Positions 1-8,917 are shown, numbered from the stretch's first letter. The stretch is DNA of 17,867 bases from Ignavibacteria bacterium UBA2333 (GCA_002344895.1 DDUR01000002.1:1-17867); one strand, 5' to 3'. Translations and numbers: made by a program. Notes: generated from the letters alone by a model not told the origin.

Positions 1-60
1 GGGAAGCAGGTGGGGAGGCAGGTGGGGAAGCAGGTGGGGAGGCAGGTGTGGAAGCAGGTG
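1..60. repeat. 12-bp tandem repeat (minisatellite), 5 units, cut by the window edge
   Basis: Five consecutive 12-base units of the form GGGARGCAGGTG fill positions 1-60 exactly. The fifth base alternates A, G, A, G, A, so there is also a 24-base higher-order period. The last unit begins TGG instead of GGG. The array probably continues to the left of the window. It lies 14 bases beyond the stop codon of the minus-strand TPR gene, so in that transcript it would read CACCTGYYTCCC. A related array in the opposite orientation lies at 17825-17867. No function is assigned. Confidence 0.96.
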
Positions 61-74
61 AGCTGAGTGGAAGG

Positions 75-1505
75 TTACTGTGTAAGCTTCAGATCGTTCT
101 GAAGACTCAGAAACTTTTCAGGTGTTGTGAGAACACTGAACTCAGCTTCAAACGTTTCTTTACGCCGGGGATCCTGTTCGAACGCCTGCTCCAGATATGG
201 TACTGCAAGATCAAGCTGGTCGAGGGCGACGAGTGCCTTAGCCGATGCCCAATAAGCGCTGACGGACTCGGGATCAATCTTGATGACTTCGGTAAATGCC
301 TTAAGAGCTTCAAACGGTTCACCTGCTTCGAGATACGTCGATCCAAGGTCAAACCAGCACTCCAAGTCAACTTCCTGAAGTTCAACAACCTTACGATAGC
401 ATTCGATGCTGTCTGCGAGATTCCCTGAATTGTACAGCGCATCACCCTTTGCATACCAAAGATCGGCATGACCTGGATCAAGGCTTAGTGCTGACTCGTA
501 ATCAGCAAGTGCAGCTTCGTATTGTTCAAGAGCATCATAACACGTGCCGCGTCCATACAGTGATGGCACGTGTTCGGCGTCAATCGTCAGAACCTTGGAG
601 AACATGGCAATTGCCTCGGCAAACGATCCGCGTTCTTCAAGTGACGTTGCGAGATTATGCACCACCTGGAGATCCAAAGGATCGTGACGATGGGCTTGCT
701 CATAGGCCTCAATTGACGCATCGAGTTTACCACAGGCCGCCATGGCATTACCCATGTTGTACCATGCGTTGACGAAGTCAGGTTTGATCGCGACAGCAAA
801 CTCGTACGCCTCTACGGCAGCGCGGTGAGCACCCTTACGTCCTTGAATCACGCCCTTGTTAAACCAGGCATTTGCATCAAATGGATCTGAGTCAACGAGC
901 CGCTCATACGTCATTAAAGCGTCGTCGAACTTTTCCTGATGTTCCTGGCAGAACGCGATCTCAAATAGAGCATCGCGTTGATAGGTCTCCAAACGCGACA
1001 GATACGTGAAAATGCGAACGGCTTCATCAAAGCGTTCACGTTTCTCAAGTATCATCGCCTTCGTAAAGAGGGCATCAGGATTTTCAGGATCCGTACGGAG
1101 AGCACGCTCAATGTAGAACGTTGCTTCATCGAGGCGACCAAGCTGTTCGAGCGCAATTCCGGAGTTAACGACAATCTCGACGTCTACGGGGTCGAGCTCT
1201 GCGGCACCGATATACGCCGTTAGGGCTTCGTCCCATCTGCCGAGGGAACCAAGGGCGATACCTTCCTTGTGCCATGCATCTGCTGAATACGGCGCTACTT
1301 CGCGCCACATTCGTGCAAACGTGAGCGCATCCTCGAACTTCTGTGTGTCGAGGCAATAATGGACGATGGTTTCCAGTGCTTCCGCGGTCGGGCGGCCCTG
1401 TTGCCAATTCCCGCTGCGATAGGATTCACGGAAGCGTCGGAGCGTCTCATCCAGTTCCTGACGATTAGGTTCGTCAGCATCATCATCATACTCGAACTCT
1501 AGCAT
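75..1505 (-). CDS. TPR-repeat protein (12 tandem tetratricopeptide units)
   Basis: This is a 476-residue soluble protein with no signal peptide or membrane segment. After an acidic N-terminus (DDDADE around residues 7-12), residues from about 41 onward form 12 back-to-back 34-residue TPR units. Most show the G/A-x3-A ... EA-x3-Y ... DP signature, for example the units starting NAWFNKG, NAWYNMG and DLWYAKG. A short non-TPR tail (TTPEKFLSL) follows. TPR superhelices are protein-binding scaffolds, and no catalytic domain is present, so the partner is unknown. The ATG at 1505 is supported by a GGAG seven bases upstream. The gene lies 64 bases downstream of rlmI on the same strand and may be co-transcribed with it. 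Long TPR-only proteins of this type are common in Bacteroidota; that is family knowledge and not proof of a role. Confidence 0.93.
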   Translation of the reverse strand: MLEFEYDDDADEPNRQELDETLRRFRESYRSGNWQQGRPTAEALETIVHYCLDTQKFEDALTFARMWREVAPYSADAWHKEGIALGSLGRWDEALTAYIGAAELDPVDVEIVVNSGIALEQLGRLDEATFYIERALRTDPENPDALFTKAMILEKRERFDEAVRIFTYLSRLETYQRDALFEIAFCQEHQEKFDDALMTYERLVDSDPFDANAWFNKGVIQGRKGAHRAAVEAYEFAVAIKPDFVNAWYNMGNAMAACGKLDASIEAYEQAHRHDPLDLQVVHNLATSLEERGSFAEAIAMFSKVLTIDAEHVPSLYGRGTCYDALEQYEAALADYESALSLDPGHADLWYAKGDALYNSGNLADSIECYRKVVELQEVDLECWFDLGSTYLEAGEPFEALKAFTEVIKIDPESVSAYWASAKALVALDQLDLAVPYLEQAFEQDPRRKETFEAEFSVLTTPEKFLSLQNDLKLTQ

Positions 1506-1569
1506 GGTCTGCTCCGAAAATTGGTGAAGCGCCTGTGCTCCGACGACACAATGATACCGAATTTCGCGA

Positions 1570-2745
1570 CTACGTCCCGACGATGTCGAAAACGAGGAAC
1601 TTCAGATACTGTGTTTCGGGCATGGCCAACAGGATCGGATGGTCCGGTGCCTGCTCACCGCGGTGCAATAGACGCAGTCGGCGCTTCAATCGTGCAGCTT
1701 CGCGATAGAGAATGTCGAGGAGCATCGATTCCGAAACAAGCTGTGTACAGCTTGAAGACACAAGGATTCCTCCGGGAGCGAGTAACTTCATCGCCGTGCG
1801 GTTGAGTTCGGAATAACCAGCAATTGCTCCCTTGATTGCAGTACGAGATTTCGCAAAGGATGGTGGGTCAAGAACTACTATGTCCCAGGTTTCACCAGCA
1901 TCAACTCGTTGACGGAGATCGTCAAAGACGTTTGCCTTGACAAATCGGGCATTCGTGAGCTCATTTCGTTCGGCATTTGCCATTGCAGCATCAACTGCTG
2001 CCTGAGATGAGTCAATACCAATAGCCTCGGCTGCGCCTTGTTGAGCGGCGTTGAGAGCAAAGCCACCAACGTTGCAGAAACAGTCGAGGACTCGTTTGCC
2101 GGGAGACAACGCCCCAACAACGCGGCGATTGACCTTCTGGTCCAGAAAGTATCCCGTCTTTTGTCCCGTAGTGATATCAACACGAATCTTGATACCGTTC
2201 TCAATGATGTCAACGAACTCCGGAACGTCGCCCCATATGCCCCCTTCCCGTAACTCCAAACCTTCCTTCTTACGCGTCTGCATCGTATTCTTTTCCACGA
2301 TGGCCTTGAGGTTTGGGAACACGGTTCGAAGCGCATTGACGATGTCGTCACGATGTCGGTCCATACCCGCAGCCAGCATTTGGACAACGGCAACATCCGC
2401 ATACAGGTCGATAATCAAGCCGCTGAGTAGATCTGATTCTCCATGGATAAGTCGAAATGCCGATTCGCCCGGCAGGACTCGCGCACGGAGTGTGAGGGCA
2501 GCCGTAAATCGTTCGACAAAGAATGCTGTGTCGACCCGCTCAACATCACCACCTAGCAGGCGGACGGCAATCTTTGAGAGCGGGTTGTAAAATCCGGTGC
2601 CAACGACGTATCCGTCGCGTGTAACAACACGGGCAAGTGTGCCGGGCTCAGCATCAGGAATCTTCGACAGTTCATCGCGGAATACCCAGAGATGACCTTC
2701 AAGCAAACGGCGTTCTTCACGGGGACGAAGGAGGAGTTCGAGCAT
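1570..2745 (-). CDS. rlmI: 23S rRNA (cytosine-5-)-methyltransferase, RlmI/YccW family
   Basis: The protein has 391 residues, close to E. coli RlmI (396). RlmI methylates C1962 of 23S rRNA using S-adenosylmethionine. Residues 1 to about 85 match the N-terminal PUA RNA-binding domain (RRLLEGHLWVFRDE). The family motif TGQKTGYFLDQ is at 192-202. The SAM-binding motif LDCFCNVGGFA is at 220-230, with the acidic residue after strand 2 in GIDSS (243-247). The DPPSFAK motif is at 293-299, the SCT motif with the likely catalytic Cys is at 332-334, and the C-terminal DHP...PETQYLK is as in the family. The start is ATG at 2745 with no Shine-Dalgarno sequence. A TAGCTTTG sequence lies only four bases upstream. 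The fit to RlmI is good; the exact target base is inferred from the family. Confidence 0.93.
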   Translation of the reverse strand: MLELLLRPREERRLLEGHLWVFRDELSKIPDAEPGTLARVVTRDGYVVGTGFYNPLSKIAVRLLGGDVERVDTAFFVERFTAALTLRARVLPGESAFRLIHGESDLLSGLIIDLYADVAVVQMLAAGMDRHRDDIVNALRTVFPNLKAIVEKNTMQTRKKEGLELREGGIWGDVPEFVDIIENGIKIRVDITTGQKTGYFLDQKVNRRVVGALSPGKRVLDCFCNVGGFALNAAQQGAAEAIGIDSSQAAVDAAMANAERNELTNARFVKANVFDDLRQRVDAGETWDIVVLDPPSFAKSRTAIKGAIAGYSELNRTAMKLLAPGGILVSSSCTQLVSESMLLDILYREAARLKRRLRLLHRGEQAPDHPILLAMPETQYLKFLVFDIVGT

Positions 2746-2749
2746 GAGG

Positions 2750-2757
2750 CAAAGCTA
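2750..2757 (-). promoter_or_regulatory. Candidate Bacteroidota-type -7 element (TAGCTTTG) for rlmI
   Basis: On the minus strand TAGCTTTG fits the Bacteroidota TAnnTTTG consensus exactly. It lies four bases before the rlmI ATG, so a transcript started here would be nearly or fully leaderless. No TTG is seen 17-23 bases upstream. A chance match is quite possible. Confidence 0.3.
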
Positions 2758-2805
2758 CGGGCAATTTCGTGGTAACTTCCCGTAGTTATTGTGGTTGTTG
2801 AGGTC

Positions 2806-5800
2806 ATGATGGGGATTCGTCTACTTGTCGTCATAAGCTTGCTGTTCGTCTGCAGTTCTCTGAGTCATGCTCAGAAGGAAGCGGAGAACTGGTACTTCGG
2901 AAACTTTGCCGGGCTAAAGTTTTCGCAAGCCGATCCAGTACCATTACTCGATGGTATAATGCAGACAGACGAGGGCTGCACGACGGTTTCGGATACTGCA
3001 GGAAACCTGATCTTCTACACGGATGGTGTTCGCGTCTTTAACCGCCAACATCGAATGATGCCAAGTGCCAGGAATCTCGCCGGAAATCCATCGTCAACTC
3101 AGTCATCAATCGTTGTTCAGTGGCCAACGCGCAGTGATCGCTTTCTGATTTTTACAGCAGACGCAAACGAAAACAACTATCGATTAGGGATTAACTATAC
3201 CGAAATCGATATGCGCGCGGATGGGGGTATGGGTGACGTTGCAGTGCTCAATACACCTCTTGTTGCACCGGCCACAGAAAAACTTACAGCCGTGCGACAC
3301 GCAAATGGTGAGGACATTTGGATCATCGGTCATGCCATGGAGTCTGATGAGTTCCTGATTTTTCTTGTGACACGAAATGGTGTGCAAACAACACCTCGTC
3401 GACAAGCGATTGGGCCGAGAATTGGTTTTGGTGATGCAGGCGTCCTTAAGGCCGATCCTCAGGGACGAAAGGTCGCTATGGCTACGAGTGTCCCGCTCGC
3501 CGTTACCCTCCTCGATTTTGATCGTTTGACAGGCCAACTGTCGAACCCGATTTCTTTGCCTGTAAATGGTCCATACGGCCTAGAGTTTTCTCCGAACAGC
3601 AGATTCCTCTATGCAACATCATTCCTTGTTCGAGAGATATTCCAATTTGATCTTGGTGTTTCCTCAGATCGTATTGCCTCGACGCGTCAGACGGTTGGCA
3701 CAACAGCCGCTGGTACAACTGGTGCTATACAGATGGCTCCGAACTCCCGGCTATATGTCGCACATTTTAATGAATCCCATATCAGCGAGATTCGATATCC
3801 AGATCGTGCTGGCATTGCCTGTGACTATCGTGATTTGTCGGTATCACTAGGTGACCGCACTTCGAGATATGGGCTTCCGAACTTTTATCCTGCTGTCTAT
3901 AGCAAGGAACCGGAGTTTGAAGTTGTGTCAACGGGATATTGCGCAGGTGATACGATTTGGTTTGAATTGCGACCTCCAGAGTATGTTGAGAATGTTCGGT
4001 GGACGTTTGACGATCCTGCGAGCGGAACGGCGAATAGGGCTACAGGCCAACGTGTGTTTCACATCTTCCGTGGTGCAGGTTCCTACACTGTGGAAGCCAA
4101 ATTTGAAGCCCTTGGTGTAGTTGATCGTAATCGATTACTTTTTCTTGACGTGAAACCACGACCACGAACGAACGCTGGTCAGGATCTCACAACGTGTCCC
4201 GGTGAGCCTTTTCGACTTCGTGTTGCGGGCGCATCGCGGTATGAATGGATACCTCAACAATACCTTGATAATCCTGAATCGGCGTCACCACTTGCACGTG
4301 TTGATTCAACCACAACATTTGTTGTCAGGGGGTACAATGACTTTGGCTGTTTTGCCGATGACACAGTTGTCGTTCGTGTGTCAGTACCTGCAATCACCGT
4401 AACCAGTGACACAACAATTTGTCCTGGTGAATCCGTGAGTCTAACGGCGTCCGGAGCTGATAGTTATACGTGGTCACCGTCAGATGGACTGCTCTCTACT
4501 ACATCGGCAACAACAGTGGCGTCGCCAGCAACAACGACGCGGTATATGGTAGTTGGCCGAACAACAGGGTGTCTGGATACCTCCTATGTCACGGTTCGAG
4601 TTGCTCCTCCCGTTAATGTTGTCGTATCACCCGATGTCGCTTTGTGCGAGGGCGGAACTGCGCGCCTTTCGGCGTCAGGCGGCGTACAATTTGTGTGGCT
4701 CCCTACCGACGGTTTGTCCAATCCCACAAGTCCGATAACGGATGTTACTCCTCAACGAACAACACGTTATACGGTGACAGTAACAACGGCAGATGGGTGT
4801 AGCGATACGGCAAGTGTACTTGTTTCCGTCGGCACAAGCCTCAACGTTGTAGCACCTCCTGACACAGTGGTCTGTCGAGGTGCAACGCTAAGTTTATCAA
4901 CAATTCAATCTGGAACAGCTACGTGGCTGGAACGAGCATCGGGTGTATCACTGACGGGATCAACAGTATCGATCACGCCAACAACAACATCGTACTGGAT
5001 CCTTACGATATCGGATGGACAATGTCGTGGTGTAGACAGCGTGCTTGTAACAGTTGATGAGCCCGCTCAACTGGCATCCCCATCAGACACGACGGTGTGT
5101 GAAGGAGTAGCAGTGCAGCTCAGTGTCACCGGCGCGCAGTCCGTACGATGGGAGCCAGCGACGTTTCTCAACGACCCAACGTCGCTAACGCCAGTATGTA
5201 CACCAAGCACAACAACACAGTATACGATCATCGGTGGTACTGGCTCTTGTCAGGATACCACGACGATGACGGTGACGGTGATTCCGAAGTCGTTTCTTCG
5301 AACGGCAGTTGACGATGTGAACGTCGTACCAGGTGCCGAGTTTAAACTTCCGGTTCGTTTGTTAGATGATCCAGCAGGCGCTCTTCCTGCGCGGTACACG
5401 GTAAGTTTTGATCGCCGCGTTATCCGCCCGTCGTTTGATACAAACAACGTCATTGAACTCGATACAGCAGATGTCGGTGATCGTCGGTCAATTGACGTAA
5501 TCGTGTTGCTTGAAGAGTCCGCTAATGAGTTGTTTACGATGAACGTTAAAACGTTCCTTGGAACCGTACTTGAGACTTCCATCGACGTTGTGCCTTCGGT
5601 TGATGGATGTACGGATGCAGCGGGCGGTAGGACAACACTGACTGTCGACTTTGATCAATGCGGCCAGACAATACGGCCAGTACGATTTGGGCCCATGGCT
5701 GAACTGACGCTCACGGCGAGCCCTGTTCCCGCTGAAGACAACATTACCGTTACGTGGCACTCTGGCGAGATCGGCAGGCACGAAGTGAGGCTCGTCGATA

Positions 5801-5961
5801 TAGCAGGGCGTATCCTCTATCAACAGGAGTTCGGTAGGACAGTTGAATCGCCAACATCAGGGTCAATTGAGATACCAATTGATATGATTTCGACGGCGGT
5901 GATGAGGTGTGAATTGCGTACGTTGACCTCCGGTACGAGTATTCCAGTCATCCGACGGTAA
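2806..5961 (+). CDS. Large secreted protein: N-terminal propeller-like region, PKD domain, five Ig-like repeats, T9SS type A sorting domain
   Basis: The protein has about 1,051 residues. The start is ATG 2806 or 2809 (GAGG lies five bases before the latter); an upstream GTG at 2791 would only lengthen the signal peptide. A signal peptide (MMGIRLLVVISLLFVCSS...SHA|Q) is followed by a region of about 360 residues opening ENWYFGNFAGLKF, typical of Bacteroidota gliding/T9SS-associated proteins and rich in short beta motifs. A PKD-like domain lies near residues 395-450 (WTFDDP...GAGSYTVEAKF). Five tandem Ig-like units of about 74 residues follow (nucleotides 4165-5292). Each has a Cys near its start and most end GC.D, with a TTT.Y.V strand. 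A beta domain comes next. The last 85 residues (LTASPVP...VRLVDIAGRILYQQEF) resemble a T9SS type A C-terminal sorting domain. A cell-surface or adhesin-like role is inferred. The gene is followed 32 bases later by a shorter paralogue. Confidence 0.9.
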   Translation: MMGIRLLVVISLLFVCSSLSHAQKEAENWYFGNFAGLKFSQADPVPLLDGIMQTDEGCTTVSDTAGNLIFYTDGVRVFNRQHRMMPSARNLAGNPSSTQSSIVVQWPTRSDRFLIFTADANENNYRLGINYTEIDMRADGGMGDVAVLNTPLVAPATEKLTAVRHANGEDIWIIGHAMESDEFLIFLVTRNGVQTTPRRQAIGPRIGFGDAGVLKADPQGRKVAMATSVPLAVTLLDFDRLTGQLSNPISLPVNGPYGLEFSPNSRFLYATSFLVREIFQFDLGVSSDRIASTRQTVGTTAAGTTGAIQMAPNSRLYVAHFNESHISEIRYPDRAGIACDYRDLSVSLGDRTSRYGLPNFYPAVYSKEPEFEVVSTGYCAGDTIWFELRPPEYVENVRWTFDDPASGTANRATGQRVFHIFRGAGSYTVEAKFEALGVVDRNRLLFLDVKPRPRTNAGQDLTTCPGEPFRLRVAGASRYEWIPQQYLDNPESASPLARVDSTTTFVVRGYNDFGCFADDTVVVRVSVPAITVTSDTTICPGESVSLTASGADSYTWSPSDGLLSTTSATTVASPATTTRYMVVGRTTGCLDTSYVTVRVAPPVNVVVSPDVALCEGGTARLSASGGVQFVWLPTDGLSNPTSPITDVTPQRTTRYTVTVTTADGCSDTASVLVSVGTSLNVVAPPDTVVCRGATLSLSTIQSGTATWLERASGVSLTGSTVSITPTTTSYWILTISDGQCRGVDSVLVTVDEPAQLASPSDTTVCEGVAVQLSVTGAQSVRWEPATFLNDPTSLTPVCTPSTTTQYTIIGGTGSCQDTTTMTVTVIPKSFLRTAVDDVNVVPGAEFKLPVRLLDDPAGALPARYTVSFDRRVIRPSFDTNNVIELDTADVGDRRSIDVIVLLEESANELFTMNVKTFLGTVLETSIDVVPSVDGCTDAAGGRTTLTVDFDQCGQTIRPVRFGPMAELTLTASPVPAEDNITVTWHSGEIGRHEVRLVDIAGRILYQQEFGRTVESPTSGSIEIPIDMISTAVMRCELRTLTSGTSIPVIRR

Positions 5962-5993
5962 CCGATCTGCCGTTCGATTGTCGGAGTGAGAGG

Positions 5994-8198
5994 ATGAACC
6001 TCCGTTTGACCATCGTCGTTCTGCTTGTCCTCGCCACTACCGTGGTGAAGGGTCAGCGCGAGTATGACACGTGGTACTTTGGCCGAAGTGCCTCGCTGAC
6101 GTTCTCTGCAGGAATTGTGACGGCCGGACAAGGTCCACTCCACACGGAGGAAGGCACGTCGTTCTGGTGTGGCCCAGATGGAAGACCCCTACTGAGTACG
6201 GATGGCCGCACCGTGTATGCTCACGATGGTCAGCCTATGCTCAATGGAAGGGGGCTAGAAGGGGGCTGGTCAAGTACACAGAGCGCACTTATCGTTCCTG
6301 ATCCCGGGAATAGTCAAAGGTTTTATGTATTTACGGTCGGCGACCTGAGCAATATCCTTCCGCCTAACCCTGGCCTCCACTACTCAATTGTCGACATTAC
6401 AGCCGACAATGGACGTGGTGATGTGGTGGTAAAGAATCGGAGGTTATTAGACAGTTGTGCCGAAAAACTCACGGCAACAGTTCATTGTGATGGACGCTCA
6501 TGGTGGATCCTGGCTCACTCGGGATCTGAGCCCGTGTTCCATGTGTATCGACTGACGGCTGCCGGTCTGAGCTCGCGGAGAGACATCAGGATTGGCGCGC
6601 AGTACGCACTTTTGGATATGCGTAATCCAGGCGGACCCTACGGACTCGGATATCTGAAATTCAGCGCGTCGGGATCTAAACTTGTTATGTCGAGTGCACA
6701 TGCTCATAAACTCGAATTGTTTGATTTCGATACGTATTCCGGCGATATCACCAATGCACGGTTACTCGACGGACGGTCTTCACACAAGGACAGTCCAACG
6801 TGGTACGGCACGGCGTTCTCGTCTTCTGAGACGTTCCTCTATGCGACGACCTTTACACGACTATATCAGTTTACTTTGAGCGATCCTGACCCGCTTCTAA
6901 CGATGCGCGATCTTGGTCGTACGGTGCCAATTGTTGACACTCTTGATACGCTACAGTTTACTGGAGGTGTGCAGTGTGGCCCGGACGGACGATTGTATGT
7001 AAGTGCGCTCAGTCATGTTGGCATTGTTGAGAATCCTGACGATGCACAGGCCTTCCTTATCCCACGCGCCCTTCGTCTTGGTTCAATGGCGAATACACTA
7101 ATCGGAATGCCGAACATCATGGACTGTGTGTATCGGCTGCGTGATCTTGAGGTCTGTGCTCCACCTACGGCAGATGTCGTGTATGACTCTGTGGTCTGTG
7201 TTGGATCGTGCGTAACATTCCGAGATTCGTCAAGGCATTCCCCAAAAACGTGGTCGTGGTCCTTCCCTGGCGGCAGTCCGTCAACCTACGACGGTCCGAC
7301 GCCGCCAGAGATATGCTATTCAACTGTTGGCTCGTATGACGTAATTCTCATTACGACGAATCAGTATGGAGCTGACACGGCTCTTCGATCATTACGTGTC
7401 GTAGGACCGCCAACGGTCAGTGCTGGTGCCGATATTGTGAAATGCGATACGACACGCACCTTTCTGGAAGCTTCCGGTGCAAGCCGATATGAGTGGTCAA
7501 ATCATCCGGGAATCAGCAACATCTACGTTCCAAATCCATGGATTCGTGTTTTTGAAACAACTACACTCACAGTACGGGGCTATTCAACAGAAGGCTGCTG
7601 GTCGGAAGACACGATTGTCATTCACGTGCTCCCAATAACGCCTACAATTCAACTGACGGGTAGTTATTCCCTGGTTCGTAAGGGCACACGAGCACGCATG
7701 AATGTGCGTGCGCTTCATGTTCCCGACCGAATGATCAACAATGATAGTATTGACGTGGTGATTACGATTGATGAGATGATCGTGCGCGACGTTGTTGTGA
7801 CCGTTGGTAGGGAACTTAGCCGACAGCGCATTGCGCCCTTCAGATTCGATCTTCATGTTCGCGCTGTGGTACGAAAAGAGACTGAGGCTACTGTCGAGTT
7901 TATGGCGACAGCTCTCGCAGATGAGTTTGCGCCGAAGGCTATACCGGTACAACCGGTTAATATCCCACAATGTGTGACGATCCTTCCGTCTCAATGTGAG
8001 GTGGCCGTCGAGGGATGCGCTTTGAATCTCCGCCGGTTTACGATGATTGATCGACAGCTCCTCGTAACATCATATGTGGCTGTAGATGGACGAGAGTACT
8101 CCGAACACGATGAGCTTGCACCCGGAGTCTACGTTGCCGTCGTTCGATTACGTGGATCTGTCGTTGAGACGTCGCCAGTTATTGTTACCGGCGAGTAA
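5994..8198 (+). CDS. Secreted propeller/PKD/Ig protein, shorter paralogue of the upstream gene
   Basis: The protein has 734 residues. The signal peptide MNLRLTIVVLLVLATTVVKG|Q is followed by YDTWYFGRSASLTF, matching NWYFGNFAGLKF of the preceding protein. Both N-terminal regions also share STQS.(I/L)VV/IVP, EKLTA..H..G..(I/W)WI..H and (S/A)S.TFLYAT-like segments, so the two are paralogues. A PKD-like domain (TWSWSFPGGSPS...STVGSYDVILIT) precedes a single Ig-like unit (SAGADIVKCD...ASRYEWS...EGCWSEDT), where the neighbour has five. The C-terminus (YVAVDGREYSEHDELAPGVYVAVV...VIVTGE) has the G-R ... L.PG.Y pattern of a T9SS sorting domain, but weakly. GGAG lies eight bases before the ATG, and the 32-base spacing suggests co-transcription. 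The ligand and role are unknown. Confidence 0.88.
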   Translation: MNLRLTIVVLLVLATTVVKGQREYDTWYFGRSASLTFSAGIVTAGQGPLHTEEGTSFWCGPDGRPLLSTDGRTVYAHDGQPMLNGRGLEGGWSSTQSALIVPDPGNSQRFYVFTVGDLSNILPPNPGLHYSIVDITADNGRGDVVVKNRRLLDSCAEKLTATVHCDGRSWWILAHSGSEPVFHVYRLTAAGLSSRRDIRIGAQYALLDMRNPGGPYGLGYLKFSASGSKLVMSSAHAHKLELFDFDTYSGDITNARLLDGRSSHKDSPTWYGTAFSSSETFLYATTFTRLYQFTLSDPDPLLTMRDLGRTVPIVDTLDTLQFTGGVQCGPDGRLYVSALSHVGIVENPDDAQAFLIPRALRLGSMANTLIGMPNIMDCVYRLRDLEVCAPPTADVVYDSVVCVGSCVTFRDSSRHSPKTWSWSFPGGSPSTYDGPTPPEICYSTVGSYDVILITTNQYGADTALRSLRVVGPPTVSAGADIVKCDTTRTFLEASGASRYEWSNHPGISNIYVPNPWIRVFETTTLTVRGYSTEGCWSEDTIVIHVLPITPTIQLTGSYSLVRKGTRARMNVRALHVPDRMINNDSIDVVITIDEMIVRDVVVTVGRELSRQRIAPFRFDLHVRAVVRKETEATVEFMATALADEFAPKAIPVQPVNIPQCVTILPSQCEVAVEGCALNLRRFTMIDRQLLVTSYVAVDGREYSEHDELAPGVYVAVVRLRGSVVETSPVIVTGE

Positions 8199-8236
8199 GT
8201 AGGAATCCAGCGATTGTAGGTTACGTTCTTGTTGAC

Positions 8237-8791
8237 CTATAACCGCCACAAGTATCCAAGCACGAGATAATACCGTTCACCGAGTCTAAGGCGATCTGGA
8301 TCAATTTGTCCGCGTGCTCCAATCGTAAAATCACCACTTCCCATGGAGATGTGCGCTGCGACACCGAGTGGAACGTAGAAGTATGATGACTCTCTTCGAT
8401 CAGATGTGGAACGCGGATCTGCGAATGACACCATGATGCCAGATTCCACACCAAAGCGTATCCAGTCATCGAGGGTCCATGGCAGCACACGCGCAAGTAA
8501 TCCGACACGCAAACTTGTTTGCCATGATTCAGACGAATCACGTTTATAGCCAAACAGAGTGGCCTCTATACCTAGGAACGTGTTGTCCAAGCGCGACATG
8601 GCCGAAAGACCTGCTCCGCCTTCGGTGATTGCGTTTACCGACGTTCCTGAATGATCATATAAGGGCGAGATCGTAGGTCCAATGAAAAACTCACGCCCTT
8701 GTTGCTGTGCAGTACTCGGAAGAGTAATACCGAGGACAAGCAATACGACTACTGTACATCGGCCAATTACGAAGCTACTACCGCTGGCCAT
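8237..8791 (-). CDS. Small exported protein, probable outer-membrane beta-barrel
   Basis: This is a hypothetical protein of 184 residues. The ATG at 8791 is preferred to a GTG at 8797, which would only add two residues. A signal peptide (hydrophobic core CTVVVLLVLGITLP, cleavage near STA|QQQ) leads into a mature part of alternating polar and hydrophobic segments (FFIGPTISPLY, TFLGIEATLFGYKR, TSLRVGLLARVLPW, FYVPLGVAAHISMG, FTIGARGQID, YYLVLGYLWRL). The C-terminus ends in an aromatic/hydrophobic strand. This pattern suits a small 8-strand outer-membrane barrel of the PorT/OmpW-like type, but no specific family is recognised. It is the last gene of the minus-strand run, 45 bases beyond the tRNA, and converges on the secreted-protein pair. 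Confidence 0.75.
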   Translation of the reverse strand: MASGSSFVIGRCTVVVLLVLGITLPSTAQQQGREFFIGPTISPLYDHSGTSVNAITEGGAGLSAMSRLDNTFLGIEATLFGYKRDSSESWQTSLRVGLLARVLPWTLDDWIRFGVESGIMVSFADPRSTSDRRESSYFYVPLGVAAHISMGSGDFTIGARGQIDPDRLRLGERYYLVLGYLWRL

Positions 8792-8836
8792 AAGCACACG
8801 AGAGGAATGAAAGATTCGCGATGTTGAACGTCGCAG

Positions 8837-8909
8837 AGCCGACGACCGGACTTGAACCGGTGACCTGCTGATTACAAATCAGCTGCTCTACCAGCTGAGC
8901 TACGTCGGC
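8837..8909 (-). tRNA. trnT: tRNA-Thr (anticodon UGU)
   Basis: Read on the minus strand, a complete 73-base cloverleaf is visible. The acceptor stem pairs GCCGACG with CGTCGGC. The D arm contains AGCTCAG...GGTAGAGC. The anticodon stem GCTGA/TCAGC encloses loop TTTGTAA with anticodon TGT (8876-8874), which reads the Thr codon ACA. The T arm contains GGTTCAAGTCC. The discriminator base is T and CCA is not encoded. The gene sits 47 bases beyond gmhA and 45 bases before the outer-membrane-type gene, all on one strand, so it may also be carried on the operon transcript. Confidence 0.97.
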
Positions 8910-8917
8910 ATAGGCCG

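Noticed and set aside
1..60. CRISPR array
   Set aside because: The repeats are 12 bases long and contiguous, with no spacers and no cas genes; a minisatellite.
2051..2590. A 179-codon plus-strand open frame
   Set aside because: It lies antisense to the well-supported rlmI gene, and its translation is rich in Ser, Arg and Pro with no family signature; a shadow frame.
2791..2808. GTG start at 2791 for the first secreted protein
   Set aside because: It would add five residues (VVVEV-type) before a normal signal peptide that starts at the ATG pair 2806/2809, where a GAGG is correctly spaced for 2809.
8214..8242. Bidirectional terminator hairpin between the converging genes (TTGTAGGT/ACCTATAA)
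   Set aside because: The stem is AT-rich, includes a G-U pair, has a 13-base loop and overlaps the end of the minus-strand gene; too weak to call.
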